From: UBA1444 sp964521625
Lineage (GTDB): Bacteria > Bacillota > Negativicutes > UBA1444
DNA length: 64,000 bases
Direction: 5' to 3'
NCBI GenBank assembly: GCA_964521625.1
Contig: CAZFSM010000001.1
Coordinates: 1-64,000, forward strand
In this document: one piece after another, positions 32,668 to 42,094 of the stretch
Numbering within the stretch: position 1 is the first letter of the stretch
Layout of the letters: every line of letters begins with the position of its first letter
Made by a program: the position numbers and the translations under genes
Notes under the pieces: generated by a model
What the model was told of the DNA's origin: nothing
Seen by the model: the letters and a program-made list of their open reading frames with translations, nothing else
Database searches by the model: none

Positions 32668-35115
32668 GTGGCAAATACGATCGCTCGAACTGCTAACCCA
32701 GCGGGGGAAAATTCTATAAAGCGGAGCAGGGAACGGCGTCATCGCTGGGAAAAAGTGCTTCGCGCGCTGGTGTTAATTGTTTGCATGGTCTGTTTTTCAA
32801 CTAATGGCCTGGCGGCCGTAGATGAGCAGGCAGGGAAAAACAAAAATGCATTTACGGCAGAAATGACAAAAATGATTGATAATATAAATGCTGCGCCAAA
32901 TAATAATGTAATTAAATTCAAATTGCTGGTTGAAGAGCAAATCGACCAGACGGTAAATGCGATGGAAAAGAATTTTTCAGGTGCGGCAAAGACTGAATAT
33001 ATTTATGAAATGGTAAAAATAAAAAATAAAATATATGATGCTGCCCAAATAGATATTCCGCAAACGAAAAAAGAATTTGCAGTCGAAATTAATTCAATAA
33101 TTGCGAAATATCAGGAAAAAACAGGAATAGCCGACAAAACAAATAATAACGAAACAAAAGATAATCAAACCGTTAAGCAAGAACCGGTAACCGTTGCCTT
33201 GACAGAAAAAAGCGCGGATTCTAATAAGAAAAAATCGAACCCCAATAATTCCGAAATAATAAATAAAAATACTTCCTCAGAAGCGTCTAAAAATTTCACG
33301 GCGGATATCGTCCGAATTGTTTCGGAAATAAATGCGTTGCCCAACAATAATGTTGTGAAATTTAAAGTCGTCGTTGAAAATGAGACGGATAAGTTTTTGG
33401 ATGATATTAAAACGCTGTTTATAGAAAAAGATTTATCAGAAATAAGCAGCATGATGCGCGAAGTAAAAAATAAAATATATAGTGACCCGAAATTGAATAT
33501 CGTGAGCGCGAAAGCGGAATTGACAAAAACATGCCAGATTATTAGCGAAAAATACTCCAGCCAAATTAAGGCCGGTGCAAGTATGGCCAGTAATGCAACA
33601 GCTGTCAATTTAACTAAGAATATTGAATTAACGAAGAATGTTGAATTAACGAAGAAAAGCGAGAAGCCGAGTTTGCCTCAATATAACAGTGTGGATGGCG
33701 GCGGGGATGTTAAAGCATCCAATTTGTTGTTTACTGAAAAAATCGATGGACTAATTTCTGAAATAAATAAAATACCAAATAATAATATAATAAAATTTAA
33801 AGTAACGGTTGAAAATGAAACCGAAAAGTTCTTGACGGAGACCGATCCGCTATTCTCGGCAAGTTCAAGAGTCGAGTTGACAAACGAAATGAATAATATC
33901 AAAAATAAAATATATGATAATCAAAAATTGAAAATAAATTTGGCAAAAAATGAATTAACCAATGAATATCGAAGAATAGAGAAAAAATATGGATCGCAAC
34001 TCGTTGGCAATCCCCTTCCGGTTAAAACTGTTGCGCAAAGCAGTAGTTATATTGCTCCAGTTGCCCCAGTTGCCGATCCGGCTGCCACCTCGGTTGCACG
34101 AACGGCTGCGCGGAATAATCGCCAGCCGACAAGTGGTGTTGTCACTGGAACAGATGCAAAAGGTAACTATTTGCCGGCAAGTACTTCCACCAAGCGCACT
34201 GCCAAGCCTGTAACATCTGAAGTATATTCGGATCTGTTGAAACAAGTAATGACTGTCAATAATCAGACGCAGAGCGTTGGCTCCAGAGTCAGAGTATCGG
34301 GCGGTGTTAGACTCCATTACGCAGTAACCTCGGGTTCCGGCAGTTGGGCGCAGAACACTTCGGGTCTGCGGGCGGATGTAGGCGCCGAAATGCAACTGGA
34401 TAAAGACTGGCGGCTGTACGCTGGGCTTTCTGCAAAAAAGAGCTTCTTAAACTATGAAGATAAAATAGATGCCCGACTCTATTTAATGAAGACTATTGGC
34501 AAATCAACTTTCCGCATCGGCTCATTTGGCTACTATATGGCAGAAGGAAATATTTATGATGACACATTTGACGGATTGCGGTTTGATTTTGGCGAAAAGG
34601 TTCGCTATTCATTGAGTTACGGAAATACAAGGTATACCAAAGATACGTTGGTTGCGACGGCAAAATATGATGATTATGATTATACGCTTGAGGCCGGCGC
34701 TTATCTGTACAAAAACAATGACGATAATGTACAGAATAATCTTTTTACATTAGGCGGCATCTATAAGTTTAACAATTTTACTCTTGGCAGCATGGCACTG
34801 GTTTCTAGTCGCAAGGATAATAATGGCGCAAACTTTGGTTATGTACACAGTTTGGTATACGGAGATCTAAAACCATGGCGAAAAGGTACCTATAATATGT
34901 GGGCCAAATATTATAACCAGCCGAGATATACATATATTGATCCGAGCATGAACGGTCGCGGCGGATTGATGCAGGGGTTCAAGGGATTTGGTCTGGGCGT
35001 AAACTATACTTTCTCGGAAAATTTGGTCGGGTCGCTAGAGTACTATAACTTGACGGATATGACGACCGGTGGAACCGGCAGTACCTGGTGGGGATCGCTG
35101 ACTCACTTTTTCTAA
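32668..35115 (+). CDS. Outer-membrane beta-barrel protein with three periplasmic repeats
   Basis: About 815 residues. After a signal peptide come three 87-residue repeats (about residues 64-150, 212-298, 357-443, numbered from the ATG at 32662). Each has F-T-x-E/D, INALPNNN-type and V/I-K-F-K-x-x-V-E-x-E, then NKIY and K-Y at the end. They are separated by Asn/Lys/Thr-rich linkers of about 60 residues. The C-terminal 290 or so residues are alternating-hydrophobic strands (VRVSGGVRLHYAV, WRLYAGLSAKKSF, RYSLSYGNTRY...) ending LTHFF, an outer-membrane barrel with terminal Phe. No SLH domain. The start may be GTG 32668 (7 bases from GAGGTG). It is the presumed export pore. Confidence 0.75.
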   Translation: MANTIARTANPAGENSIKRSRERRHRWEKVLRALVLIVCMVCFSTNGLAAVDEQAGKNKNAFTAEMTKMIDNINAAPNNNVIKFKLLVEEQIDQTVNAMEKNFSGAAKTEYIYEMVKIKNKIYDAAQIDIPQTKKEFAVEINSIIAKYQEKTGIADKTNNNETKDNQTVKQEPVTVALTEKSADSNKKKSNPNNSEIINKNTSSEASKNFTADIVRIVSEINALPNNNVVKFKVVVENETDKFLDDIKTLFIEKDLSEISSMMREVKNKIYSDPKLNIVSAKAELTKTCQIISEKYSSQIKAGASMASNATAVNLTKNIELTKNVELTKKSEKPSLPQYNSVDGGGDVKASNLLFTEKIDGLISEINKIPNNNIIKFKVTVENETEKFLTETDPLFSASSRVELTNEMNNIKNKIYDNQKLKINLAKNELTNEYRRIEKKYGSQLVGNPLPVKTVAQSSSYIAPVAPVADPAATSVARTAARNNRQPTSGVVTGTDAKGNYLPASTSTKRTAKPVTSEVYSDLLKQVMTVNNQTQSVGSRVRVSGGVRLHYAVTSGSGSWAQNTSGLRADVGAEMQLDKDWRLYAGLSAKKSFLNYEDKIDARLYLMKTIGKSTFRIGSFGYYMAEGNIYDDTFDGLRFDFGEKVRYSLSYGNTRYTKDTLVATAKYDDYDYTLEAGAYLYKNNDDNVQNNLFTLGGIYKFNNFTLGSMALVSSRKDNNGANFGYVHSLVYGDLKPWRKGTYNMWAKYYNQPRYTYIDPSMNGRGGLMQGFKGFGLGVNYTFSENLVGSLEYYNLTDMTTGGTGSTWWGSLTHFF

Positions 35116-35124
35116 ACATATTGC

Positions 35125-36465
35125 GTGAAATGGGGCGAGAGAGTGAGTATTGTCAGCCAAATTCTGCTTAGACAGGGAAAAGTGGCGGTTGTGGGCTTGG
35201 GCTACGTAGGGTTGCCTTTGGCAGTGGCGTTTGCCGAAAAAGTCAGCACTATTGGGTTTGATGTTAATGCTGAAAAAATTGCCCTGTACAAAAGCGGCAT
35301 TGATCCAACAAATGAAGTCGGCGATGCACAAATACAACAAACAAAGCTTGAGTTTTGCAGCGATCCTGCCTGTCTACGGCAAGCAAGCGTAATTATTGTT
35401 GCGGTGCCGACTCCCGTGAATGGTGATAAGACGCCCAATCTGGGCCCAATTATTAGCGCGTGCGATATTGTTGGCGCAAATCTGACCAAAAATTCAATCG
35501 TGGTATTTGAATCTACCGTTTATCCCGGAGTTACCGAGGATCTCTGCGTGCCGATCCTTGAGAAACAATCAGGGTTTCAGTGCGGGCGGGATTTTAAAAT
35601 TGGTTATTCGCCGGAAAGAATAAATCCCGGTGATAAAGTAAACCGGCTACAAACGATCACAAAAATTGTTTCCGGCATGGATGAAGAAACTGTTGAAGAA
35701 CTTGCCGAGTTATACAAAATAATTATCAGCGCAGGAATATATAAAGCGACAAGCATAAAAGTCGCTGAAGCAGCGAAACTGGTTGAAAATGCGCAACGCG
35801 ATATTAATATTGCATTTATGAACGAATTGGCGATGGCGTTTGATCGAATGGGCATTCGGACTATTGATGTAATTAAAGCGATGAACACAAAATGGAATGC
35901 ATTAAATTTTTATCCCGGTTTAGTTGGCGGTCATTGTATTGGCGTTGATCCGTATTATTTTATTTACCAGGCGGAGATGCTCGGCTATCACTCGCAAATA
36001 ATTGCTGCCGGCAGGCAAGTCAACGATCGAATGGGCGCTTATGTGGCTGACGCAATCATAAAAAAAATGATCCAGGCAAAACAGGATGTCAGCAAAGCGA
36101 AAATATATATTATGGGGCTGACTTTTAAAGAAAATGTTCCTGATATGCGCAACTCGAAAGCGATTGATGTTGTAAAGCAGTTGAGCTCCTATGGGTTAAG
36201 TGTAAATATCGTTGATCCCATGATCGACAAAACCGAACTTCGCCAGGAGCTGGCGATGGAAACAACAGAGTTGGTTGATGTCAGAGAAGCGGACTGCCTG
36301 GTGTTTTTAGTGGCGCATAGCTGTTTTGCAGAACTGAGTTTGGATGACTTGGCGAAAATGTGTCGGCGCGACAGTAGTTCTGGGTTACCTGTGTTGATCG
36401 ATATAAAAAATATTTTTGATCAAGCAAAATTAGAAGAAGCAGGCTATTCGTATTGGAGCCTTTAA
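35125..36465 (+). CDS. Nucleotide-sugar dehydrogenase (UDP-GlcNAc/GalNAc type)
   Basis: 446 residues. Oxidises C6 of a UDP-sugar to the uronic acid with two NAD+. NAD-binding VAVVGLGYVGLPLAVAF, then VAVPTPV, ESTVYPGVTE, GYSPERINPGDK, KVAEAAKLVENAQRDINIAFMNE, catalytic Cys in GGHCIGVDPYYF, and MGLTFKENVPDMRNSKA. The PGD and QRDINIAFMNE signature is of the WbpA/TviB/WecC group, which act on HexNAc rather than glucose. GTG 35125 is used; GTG 35143 is an alternative. In this block it would supply a HexNAcA donor, so the polymer is probably acidic. Confidence 0.9.
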   Translation: MKWGERVSIVSQILLRQGKVAVVGLGYVGLPLAVAFAEKVSTIGFDVNAEKIALYKSGIDPTNEVGDAQIQQTKLEFCSDPACLRQASVIIVAVPTPVNGDKTPNLGPIISACDIVGANLTKNSIVVFESTVYPGVTEDLCVPILEKQSGFQCGRDFKIGYSPERINPGDKVNRLQTITKIVSGMDEETVEELAELYKIIISAGIYKATSIKVAEAAKLVENAQRDINIAFMNELAMAFDRMGIRTIDVIKAMNTKWNALNFYPGLVGGHCIGVDPYYFIYQAEMLGYHSQIIAAGRQVNDRMGAYVADAIIKKMIQAKQDVSKAKIYIMGLTFKENVPDMRNSKAIDVVKQLSSYGLSVNIVDPMIDKTELRQELAMETTELVDVREADCLVFLVAHSCFAELSLDDLAKMCRRDSSSGLPVLIDIKNIFDQAKLEEAGYSYWSL

Positions 36466-36487
36466 GTGCAGGGGCGGAGGTATCAGC

Positions 36488-37369
36488 TTGAAGCCCAAAA
36501 TTGTATCAGTACTCATCGGCATAGTTTTGCTAGCTGGATTGTCCTGGTTGTTTTTCTTTCGTGATTATTTAGCGGCGCAAAAAATGACACAATATCGACC
36601 GGTGGCGGAATACCAGACAAAACAAACTAACAGCATTCGCTTTGATGCTGAGAAAGAAATTGGTGCTGCTACCGCCAAGATGCAATTGAATAAAGCGATG
36701 GCGACAGTGTTGACAGGCTCGAAGGGGAAAGAAGGAAAAATTGCGCTGACATTTGACGGTAAGGGCAGCCAACTGGTCATGGACAAGATTGTTGAATCGC
36801 TGCAAAAGCATCAAGTGAAAGCAACATTTTTTATTGAAGGGATGCAAGCCGCAGAAGACCCGCAAATGATCCTGAAAATTAAAGATGCCGGTTTTGCAGT
36901 TGAAAACTACTCCCTCCACGGTTGGCCACAAATGGAGACATTAACAGCTGATAAACTATTATTTGATTTCTGCCAATCGAAAAAAATATTTCAACTTGCG
37001 TTGTTAACCGATAGCAAAATATTAAAATGCAATGAAACGAATTATACCGATCAATTGCGACAAGCTGCCCAGGCATGCGGATTCCAGCAAATAGTAAAAA
37101 GTGATGTTGTTGTAACTTCGCAGACGATAAAAGCTCTTGTTTCGGCCCAGGCGGCAAGTGAATATGTTAATAAAATCAAACCAGGCAGTATTGTATCAGT
37201 AAAGGTTAAAGTGAGTCGAGAGCCGCAGACAGAAACAAAAATGTTGCCGCAATCTGTTGATAAATTAGATATTGACCTGGTTTTGGCGGTTGAAAACTTG
37301 CTGGTCGCAATAAAAAAGCGCGGCTTGGAAATCACAACAACACCAGAAATCTCGGAAATTAATAAATAA
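36488..37369 (+). CDS. Membrane-anchored degenerate NodB-fold protein
   Basis: 293 residues with one N-terminal TM helix (IVSVLIGIVLLAGLSWLFFF). The body matches the NodB/CE4 polysaccharide deacetylase fold in KIALTFDGKGSQLVMDKIVESL and KATFFIEGMQ, but the first metal motif TFDD is TFDG and no H-x-x-x-H pair is present (VENYSLHGWP instead), so it is probably not catalytic. It aligns along its whole length with the first third of the next protein (KCNETNYTD versus KCNETQYTD; GSIVSVKVK versus GSIVSVKLK). It is a duplicated single-domain form, perhaps a polymer-binding partner. Starts TTG 36488 behind GGAGG. Confidence 0.7.
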   Translation: MKPKIVSVLIGIVLLAGLSWLFFFRDYLAAQKMTQYRPVAEYQTKQTNSIRFDAEKEIGAATAKMQLNKAMATVLTGSKGKEGKIALTFDGKGSQLVMDKIVESLQKHQVKATFFIEGMQAAEDPQMILKIKDAGFAVENYSLHGWPQMETLTADKLLFDFCQSKKIFQLALLTDSKILKCNETNYTDQLRQAAQACGFQQIVKSDVVVTSQTIKALVSAQAASEYVNKIKPGSIVSVKVKVSREPQTETKMLPQSVDKLDIDLVLAVENLLVAIKKRGLEITTTPEISEINK

Positions 37370-37488
37370 AATGGATTAAAGAATTGCAGACAGAAAATAA
37401 TTTGGATAAAGTTTTATGAGATGCGCTAAATACAGTTTGGCGGACGTGGATAGATCATTTCGAGTGGGAAAGAAGGTGTTTCTATAAT

Positions 37489-40158
37489 ATGCGAGGACGA
37501 TTAATTTCCATACTGATTGTACTGCTAGTGATTTGCTGGATTGCGTGGGCATTCTTTTTCAAAAGCTATTTTACACAGAAAACCGGTCAAGATTATGGCA
37601 ATGTTACCGATTTAAAACTGGATTATTCTGCTGATAAAGAAATTGCCGAGGCGATGGACCGGCTGAAAAAGAATCCGGAACCGGCTTCAGTAATTGTTGG
37701 AAAAAATAGCAATCAAAGAGAAATTGCACTGACTTTCGATGGTTTATCGGATCGAATTATCATGCAAAAAATCCTTGATCTATTAGATAAATATAATATT
37801 AAAGCAACGTTTTTTGTTGATGGAATGCAAACGGCAGAAGATCCGCAGGCAGTTGTCAATATCAGAAAATCCGGTAATAAAATTGAAAACTATACGTTAA
37901 TGGGTATGACTAAAATGGAAACTTTGCCAGTGGCGCAACTGGTCAAAGATTTTTGCCAATCGCAAAAAATTATCAAAGTTACCGCTGACAAAGGCGCTAA
38001 TCTACTGAAGTGTAATGAAACACAATATACTGATACCGTATTAAAAGCAGCCAGGGCGTGCGGCGTGAAAAGCGTCGTCAAAAGCGATGCCATTGTCGGC
38101 ACTAAAAACTTATATTCCGATCAAGCCGCCGCAGCATTTGTCAGTAAACTGCGTTCGGGTAGTATTGTATCTGTGAAACTAAAGCCTAATATGGACCCGA
38201 TTTTGCCAGAAGAAGGAAAAATTGATCTGAAACCTGCCTGGGATAAACAACCGGGGCTGAAGCCATTAGTAAAACAGGAATTAAGCGACAACGAGATTGT
38301 ACAGATGGTGGAACGGTTGCTCAATGCCTTATCGCAGGCCAAGGTAAAAGTTGTTGATGTGGAAACATATCCAGTAACTCCGCAAAACGGGAAAATTTCA
38401 TTGAGTTCCCCTCTGTCAGAGGTTCTGCTCGGCAGCTGGCAACAGCTTGTCGATCACGCAACCCGCTTATCAGTGCAACTGCAAACTGTTATTTCGGCAG
38501 ATTTGATTTATAGTAAAGCGCATGCTGCAGGAGCAGAAAATAATCCTACTGAATCTTCAAATGCCAACCAAGAAATCAAAATGATATATACAACAGAGCC
38601 GGCATTGGCGTTTTCTTTTTCAGGATTAAGCCAGGAATCGGTTGTGGAAGATATTTTGCGACGGCTAAAAAAAATAAATAGTAAAGCAACTTTCTTCGTT
38701 TCAGAAATGGAGATGCGGCAAAATCCTGGAATAGTGAGAAAAATCGTCAATCAGGGCCATGAACTGGGTTTGTCAGTTCGTCCGCGCGACAGCAATACGG
38801 TTGAACAAACTCGGCGACTGCTCCGCGTAGGATTTGAATATCTGAGAGCTAACTTTGGTGTAACAACCCGTCTGATTAAGCAACCGTTAGCAGCAATAAC
38901 CCCCAATACTGTCCAGGCTGTTCAAGAGGAAGGCGCACAGCTGATAGGACACTCGGTGACAGCAGTACAAATCAAACACAAAGATTATAATTCGGTAGCG
39001 CAAATATTAGCGGAATTATTCCCCAAGTCGCTTGTTTCGCTGGCGCGCGGCCAGATTGTTCATTTCCGATTAGACTATTTTAGCAACCGGCAAATAGCTG
39101 GCGAATTAATGGAAGCAATCAAGCGGGAGAAAATTGATAATGTAGCCTTTTCAACTTATTATGACAACCCGACCGTAAATCCCGCCAACGACTCACGATA
39201 CTTGGTCAAGCCCGTTGGCGCAATTCTAAACAACAAATTGTTTCTCTATCGTTACCCGGTTGATATGAGAAATGTGCCTGAACCGATTCGGCGGGAAGGA
39301 CCAGCCTACTCAGACGGTAAGTTGCGTATTGTCGATTTGATGTCGCGATATTATATCGGCAGTCCCGACGTTACCGAAGAAGATCGGATATTGAATTTTT
39401 CGCGGATGGAAATCCGTCGGCTCGATAAAAGCGGCTTGATCCAAACTGATGACCGGGTAATCTTTTTGACATTCGACGATTTTGGTTCTGACGAGTCAAT
39501 CAATAAACTCCTCTATGTATTGCGAAAACACGATGTATATGCAACGTTTTTCATTATAACCCGTTCTGTCTTAAACAATCCTAATTTATTACGGACGATA
39601 GCAGCGGAGGGAAATGAGATAGCAAACCATTCCGACATGCACCGACCAATGGTGTATGTGAATCCGCAAACAGGCAAACAAGTAGTGTTTCAAACGACCA
39701 AAGACGAGTATGTACAGGAACTGAAATCTTCGTACAAAAAACTGCTTGATATTACCGGAGATGTAGTCGTTGATGGCAGGCACTCATTAACTCGCTATTA
39801 TCGTCCACCGCAGCTCGCAATCAACAAGCATGGCATGGAAGCTGTGTTTGAGGCCGGATTTCAGTATGTGATCTCCGGGTACTACAGTACAAAGGATTAC
39901 GCTGCGGATGATACGTCAGTTCTAGTAAAAAGTCTGATGAACGGAATATATGACCAACGGGGTCGCTTGCAAAAAGGTTCAATTCTTGTTATGCACATGT
40001 CAGATACCTCGCCATATACGCCGATAGCTCTTGATATTCTGTTGACAGCGAACAAAGCAAAAGCGGAGTCTGACCCGACTAAATTTAGGGTTGGCAGATT
40101 ATCGGACTATCTGACCAATGGGTACATACAAAAACCACGCATTCGACAACCCGAGTAA
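37489..40158 (+). CDS. Three-domain polysaccharide deacetylase (one active NodB domain)
   Basis: 889 residues anchored by an N-terminal TM helix. Three NodB-like domains in tandem: 1 (about 60-245) with TFDG, 2 (about 365-620) with ALAFSFSG and no metal motif, and 3 (about 640-885) with the full set: TFDD at 661-664, NHSDMH with His714 and His718, RPP near 772, and a final LVMHMSD. Only domain 3 should de-N-acetylate the polymer in the periplasm, on the PNAG/PgaB principle. The first two look like binding or scaffolding remnants. Clear ribosome site AAGAAGGTG. The preceding gene is a paralog of domain 1. Confidence 0.85.
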   Translation: MRGRLISILIVLLVICWIAWAFFFKSYFTQKTGQDYGNVTDLKLDYSADKEIAEAMDRLKKNPEPASVIVGKNSNQREIALTFDGLSDRIIMQKILDLLDKYNIKATFFVDGMQTAEDPQAVVNIRKSGNKIENYTLMGMTKMETLPVAQLVKDFCQSQKIIKVTADKGANLLKCNETQYTDTVLKAARACGVKSVVKSDAIVGTKNLYSDQAAAAFVSKLRSGSIVSVKLKPNMDPILPEEGKIDLKPAWDKQPGLKPLVKQELSDNEIVQMVERLLNALSQAKVKVVDVETYPVTPQNGKISLSSPLSEVLLGSWQQLVDHATRLSVQLQTVISADLIYSKAHAAGAENNPTESSNANQEIKMIYTTEPALAFSFSGLSQESVVEDILRRLKKINSKATFFVSEMEMRQNPGIVRKIVNQGHELGLSVRPRDSNTVEQTRRLLRVGFEYLRANFGVTTRLIKQPLAAITPNTVQAVQEEGAQLIGHSVTAVQIKHKDYNSVAQILAELFPKSLVSLARGQIVHFRLDYFSNRQIAGELMEAIKREKIDNVAFSTYYDNPTVNPANDSRYLVKPVGAILNNKLFLYRYPVDMRNVPEPIRREGPAYSDGKLRIVDLMSRYYIGSPDVTEEDRILNFSRMEIRRLDKSGLIQTDDRVIFLTFDDFGSDESINKLLYVLRKHDVYATFFIITRSVLNNPNLLRTIAAEGNEIANHSDMHRPMVYVNPQTGKQVVFQTTKDEYVQELKSSYKKLLDITGDVVVDGRHSLTRYYRPPQLAINKHGMEAVFEAGFQYVISGYYSTKDYAADDTSVLVKSLMNGIYDQRGRLQKGSILVMHMSDTSPYTPIALDILLTANKAKAESDPTKFRVGRLSDYLTNGYIQKPRIRQPE

Positions 40159-40221
40159 TATATTCGAATAAAAGTTTTCCGAAGTGTTAAGAGTTCCAGA
40201 GGAAAGCGGAAGGGGGCCATA

Positions 40222-42093
40222 ATGGGTCTGTTCGGCAAAAAACAAAAAAGAACTGCTGTTGAGCAAGAAATTCAGGAAGTTTTGCTTCAGGAAAAACCTG
40301 ACAGGCGAATGCTCAATAAGGCGATAGACCAAGAAGGGATAAGGACCAATCAAGACCGCAGGAGAATTATGAACGCCGATTCCAATAACGGAAAAACGGC
40401 GCGTAGTTCGATTGAAGAAATGATCGAAAGTGAGCGGGGCGGCAGGCGTTATCTGGTCAATTATGATGTCCTGGTCAAGTTCAATCATGGCGGCGTTACC
40501 AACAAGGTAGTCGTACGCAGTATCGACATTTCAACAACCGGTATGCTGCTGGAGCTGCCGCGAAAACTGGCGCTGGAACTTCGGCAGTCCAAGGATGTGC
40601 AACTTCAGTTCGTCATAACCCCTGGCTCAATGCCAGAAGGATATGAGATGAAAGTCGACATTCGCGGTCAAATCATTCGTTTGCAACAGACAAATGACGG
40701 CCACGTCCATTGCGGAGTACAATTCACTCAAACGCTAGCGCAATATGCCACAAAAAAGAAAAATTGGTATATGGTTACAGCCGCCTCGATATTTTTATTC
40801 GTCACTGTTATATGCATTATGCTATTACGTGTTGAAAGCATTCTTTATTTTAAATTTAACAAGTACCTATATCTATATAGCATAATTGCCGCAACTTTTT
40901 TGCTTACGCGATATCTATTAGCTTCGTTTTACAAACCCGTACCGATTGATCCCAACTTTACCCCAGCTGTATCAATTATTATTCCCTGTTATAACGAACA
41001 AGAGGTAATCCAGCGCACAATTTTAAGTTGTATTAATCAAGATTATCCGGTAGATAATTTAGAACTAATCATCGTTGATGATTGCTCGACTGACGATTCC
41101 TACGCAAAAATTGTCGCAATCACACAAGAACTGATATTAAAAGAAGATCGCTATAATACTTCTCAGCGAATCAGCTTCATACGACAAAAAAAGAACGCCG
41201 GAAAACGTGAAGCGATGGCTGTTGGAGCGCTGCGCGCCAAGCATGAAATGCTGGTATTTGTTGACTCTGATAGCTTTCTCGATCCCTATGCCATCCGAAA
41301 TCTTGTCCAACCATTCAAAGACGCGGACATGGCGGGTGTATCAGGACGCACTGACGTTGCCAATACCTTCACCAATTCATTGACAAAGATGCAAGCTGTT
41401 CGCTATTATATTGCGTTTAGAATCATGAAGGCGGCGGAAAGCTATTCAGATGCCGTGACTTGCTTGTCTGGCCCATTGTCCTGCTATCGAAAAGAGTTCG
41501 TGCTCGAGAACCTCGATGCCTGGCTAAAGCAAAAGTTTTTGGGCGAGCGAGCGACTTTTGGCGATGACCGCAGCATGACGAACTTTATTTTGCGACACCA
41601 TCGCACTGGCTATCAAGATACCGCGATATGCAGCACCATTGTTCCGAGCAGCCATAAAGTGTTTCTCAAACAACAAATGCGCTGGAAACGATCCTGGCTT
41701 CGCGAATCATTAATTGCCGCCCGCTTTATGTGGAAAAAAGAACCGATTATGGCGTTGTCATTTTACATGGGGTTGATTATTCCGATTGCCGCGCCGATAG
41801 TCGTGCTATTCAACCTGATTTATATTCCAATTGTCCATCGCGTTATTCCCTACACCTTTATCTTTGGTATATTCCTCATGGCGTTTTTAATGAGTATGGC
41901 GCAATTATTTTTGCGAAAAAGCTCAACCTGGAGCTTCGGTCTATTCTTTGTCATGTATTACGAACTGATATTACTCTGGCAAATGCCAATTGCCTGGCTA
42001 ACTTTCTGGAAGACAACCTGGGGAACGCGGATGACGGCAGCCGACTTGGCAGCATCAATGAAAAAGCCAAATTTAAAGCAGGCTAAGGCGTAA
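40222..42093 (+). CDS. PilZ-glycosyltransferase 2 exopolysaccharide synthase
   Basis: 623 residues. An N-terminal PilZ domain (about 60-175) has the c-di-GMP motifs R72-x-x-x-R76 and D102-I-S-T-T-G107. Two TM helices follow, then a GT2 domain: PAVSIIIPCYNEQEVI, VDDCSTDDS, the DXD-like FVDSDSFL, the GDDRSMTN acid segment, and QQMRWKRSW (Q-x-x-R-W), then four to five TM helices. This is the synthase architecture of cellulose, hyaluronan and PNAG synthases with the regulatory PilZ placed at the N-terminus. c-di-GMP should be required to activate it. The protein also binds the nascent chain and extrudes it. Start ATG follows GGAAGGGGG. Confidence 0.9.
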   Translation: MGLFGKKQKRTAVEQEIQEVLLQEKPDRRMLNKAIDQEGIRTNQDRRRIMNADSNNGKTARSSIEEMIESERGGRRYLVNYDVLVKFNHGGVTNKVVVRSIDISTTGMLLELPRKLALELRQSKDVQLQFVITPGSMPEGYEMKVDIRGQIIRLQQTNDGHVHCGVQFTQTLAQYATKKKNWYMVTAASIFLFVTVICIMLLRVESILYFKFNKYLYLYSIIAATFLLTRYLLASFYKPVPIDPNFTPAVSIIIPCYNEQEVIQRTILSCINQDYPVDNLELIIVDDCSTDDSYAKIVAITQELILKEDRYNTSQRISFIRQKKNAGKREAMAVGALRAKHEMLVFVDSDSFLDPYAIRNLVQPFKDADMAGVSGRTDVANTFTNSLTKMQAVRYYIAFRIMKAAESYSDAVTCLSGPLSCYRKEFVLENLDAWLKQKFLGERATFGDDRSMTNFILRHHRTGYQDTAICSTIVPSSHKVFLKQQMRWKRSWLRESLIAARFMWKKEPIMALSFYMGLIIPIAAPIVVLFNLIYIPIVHRVIPYTFIFGIFLMAFLMSMAQLFLRKSSTWSFGLFFVMYYELILLWQMPIAWLTFWKTTWGTRMTAADLAASMKKPNLKQAKA

Positions 42094-42094
42094 G

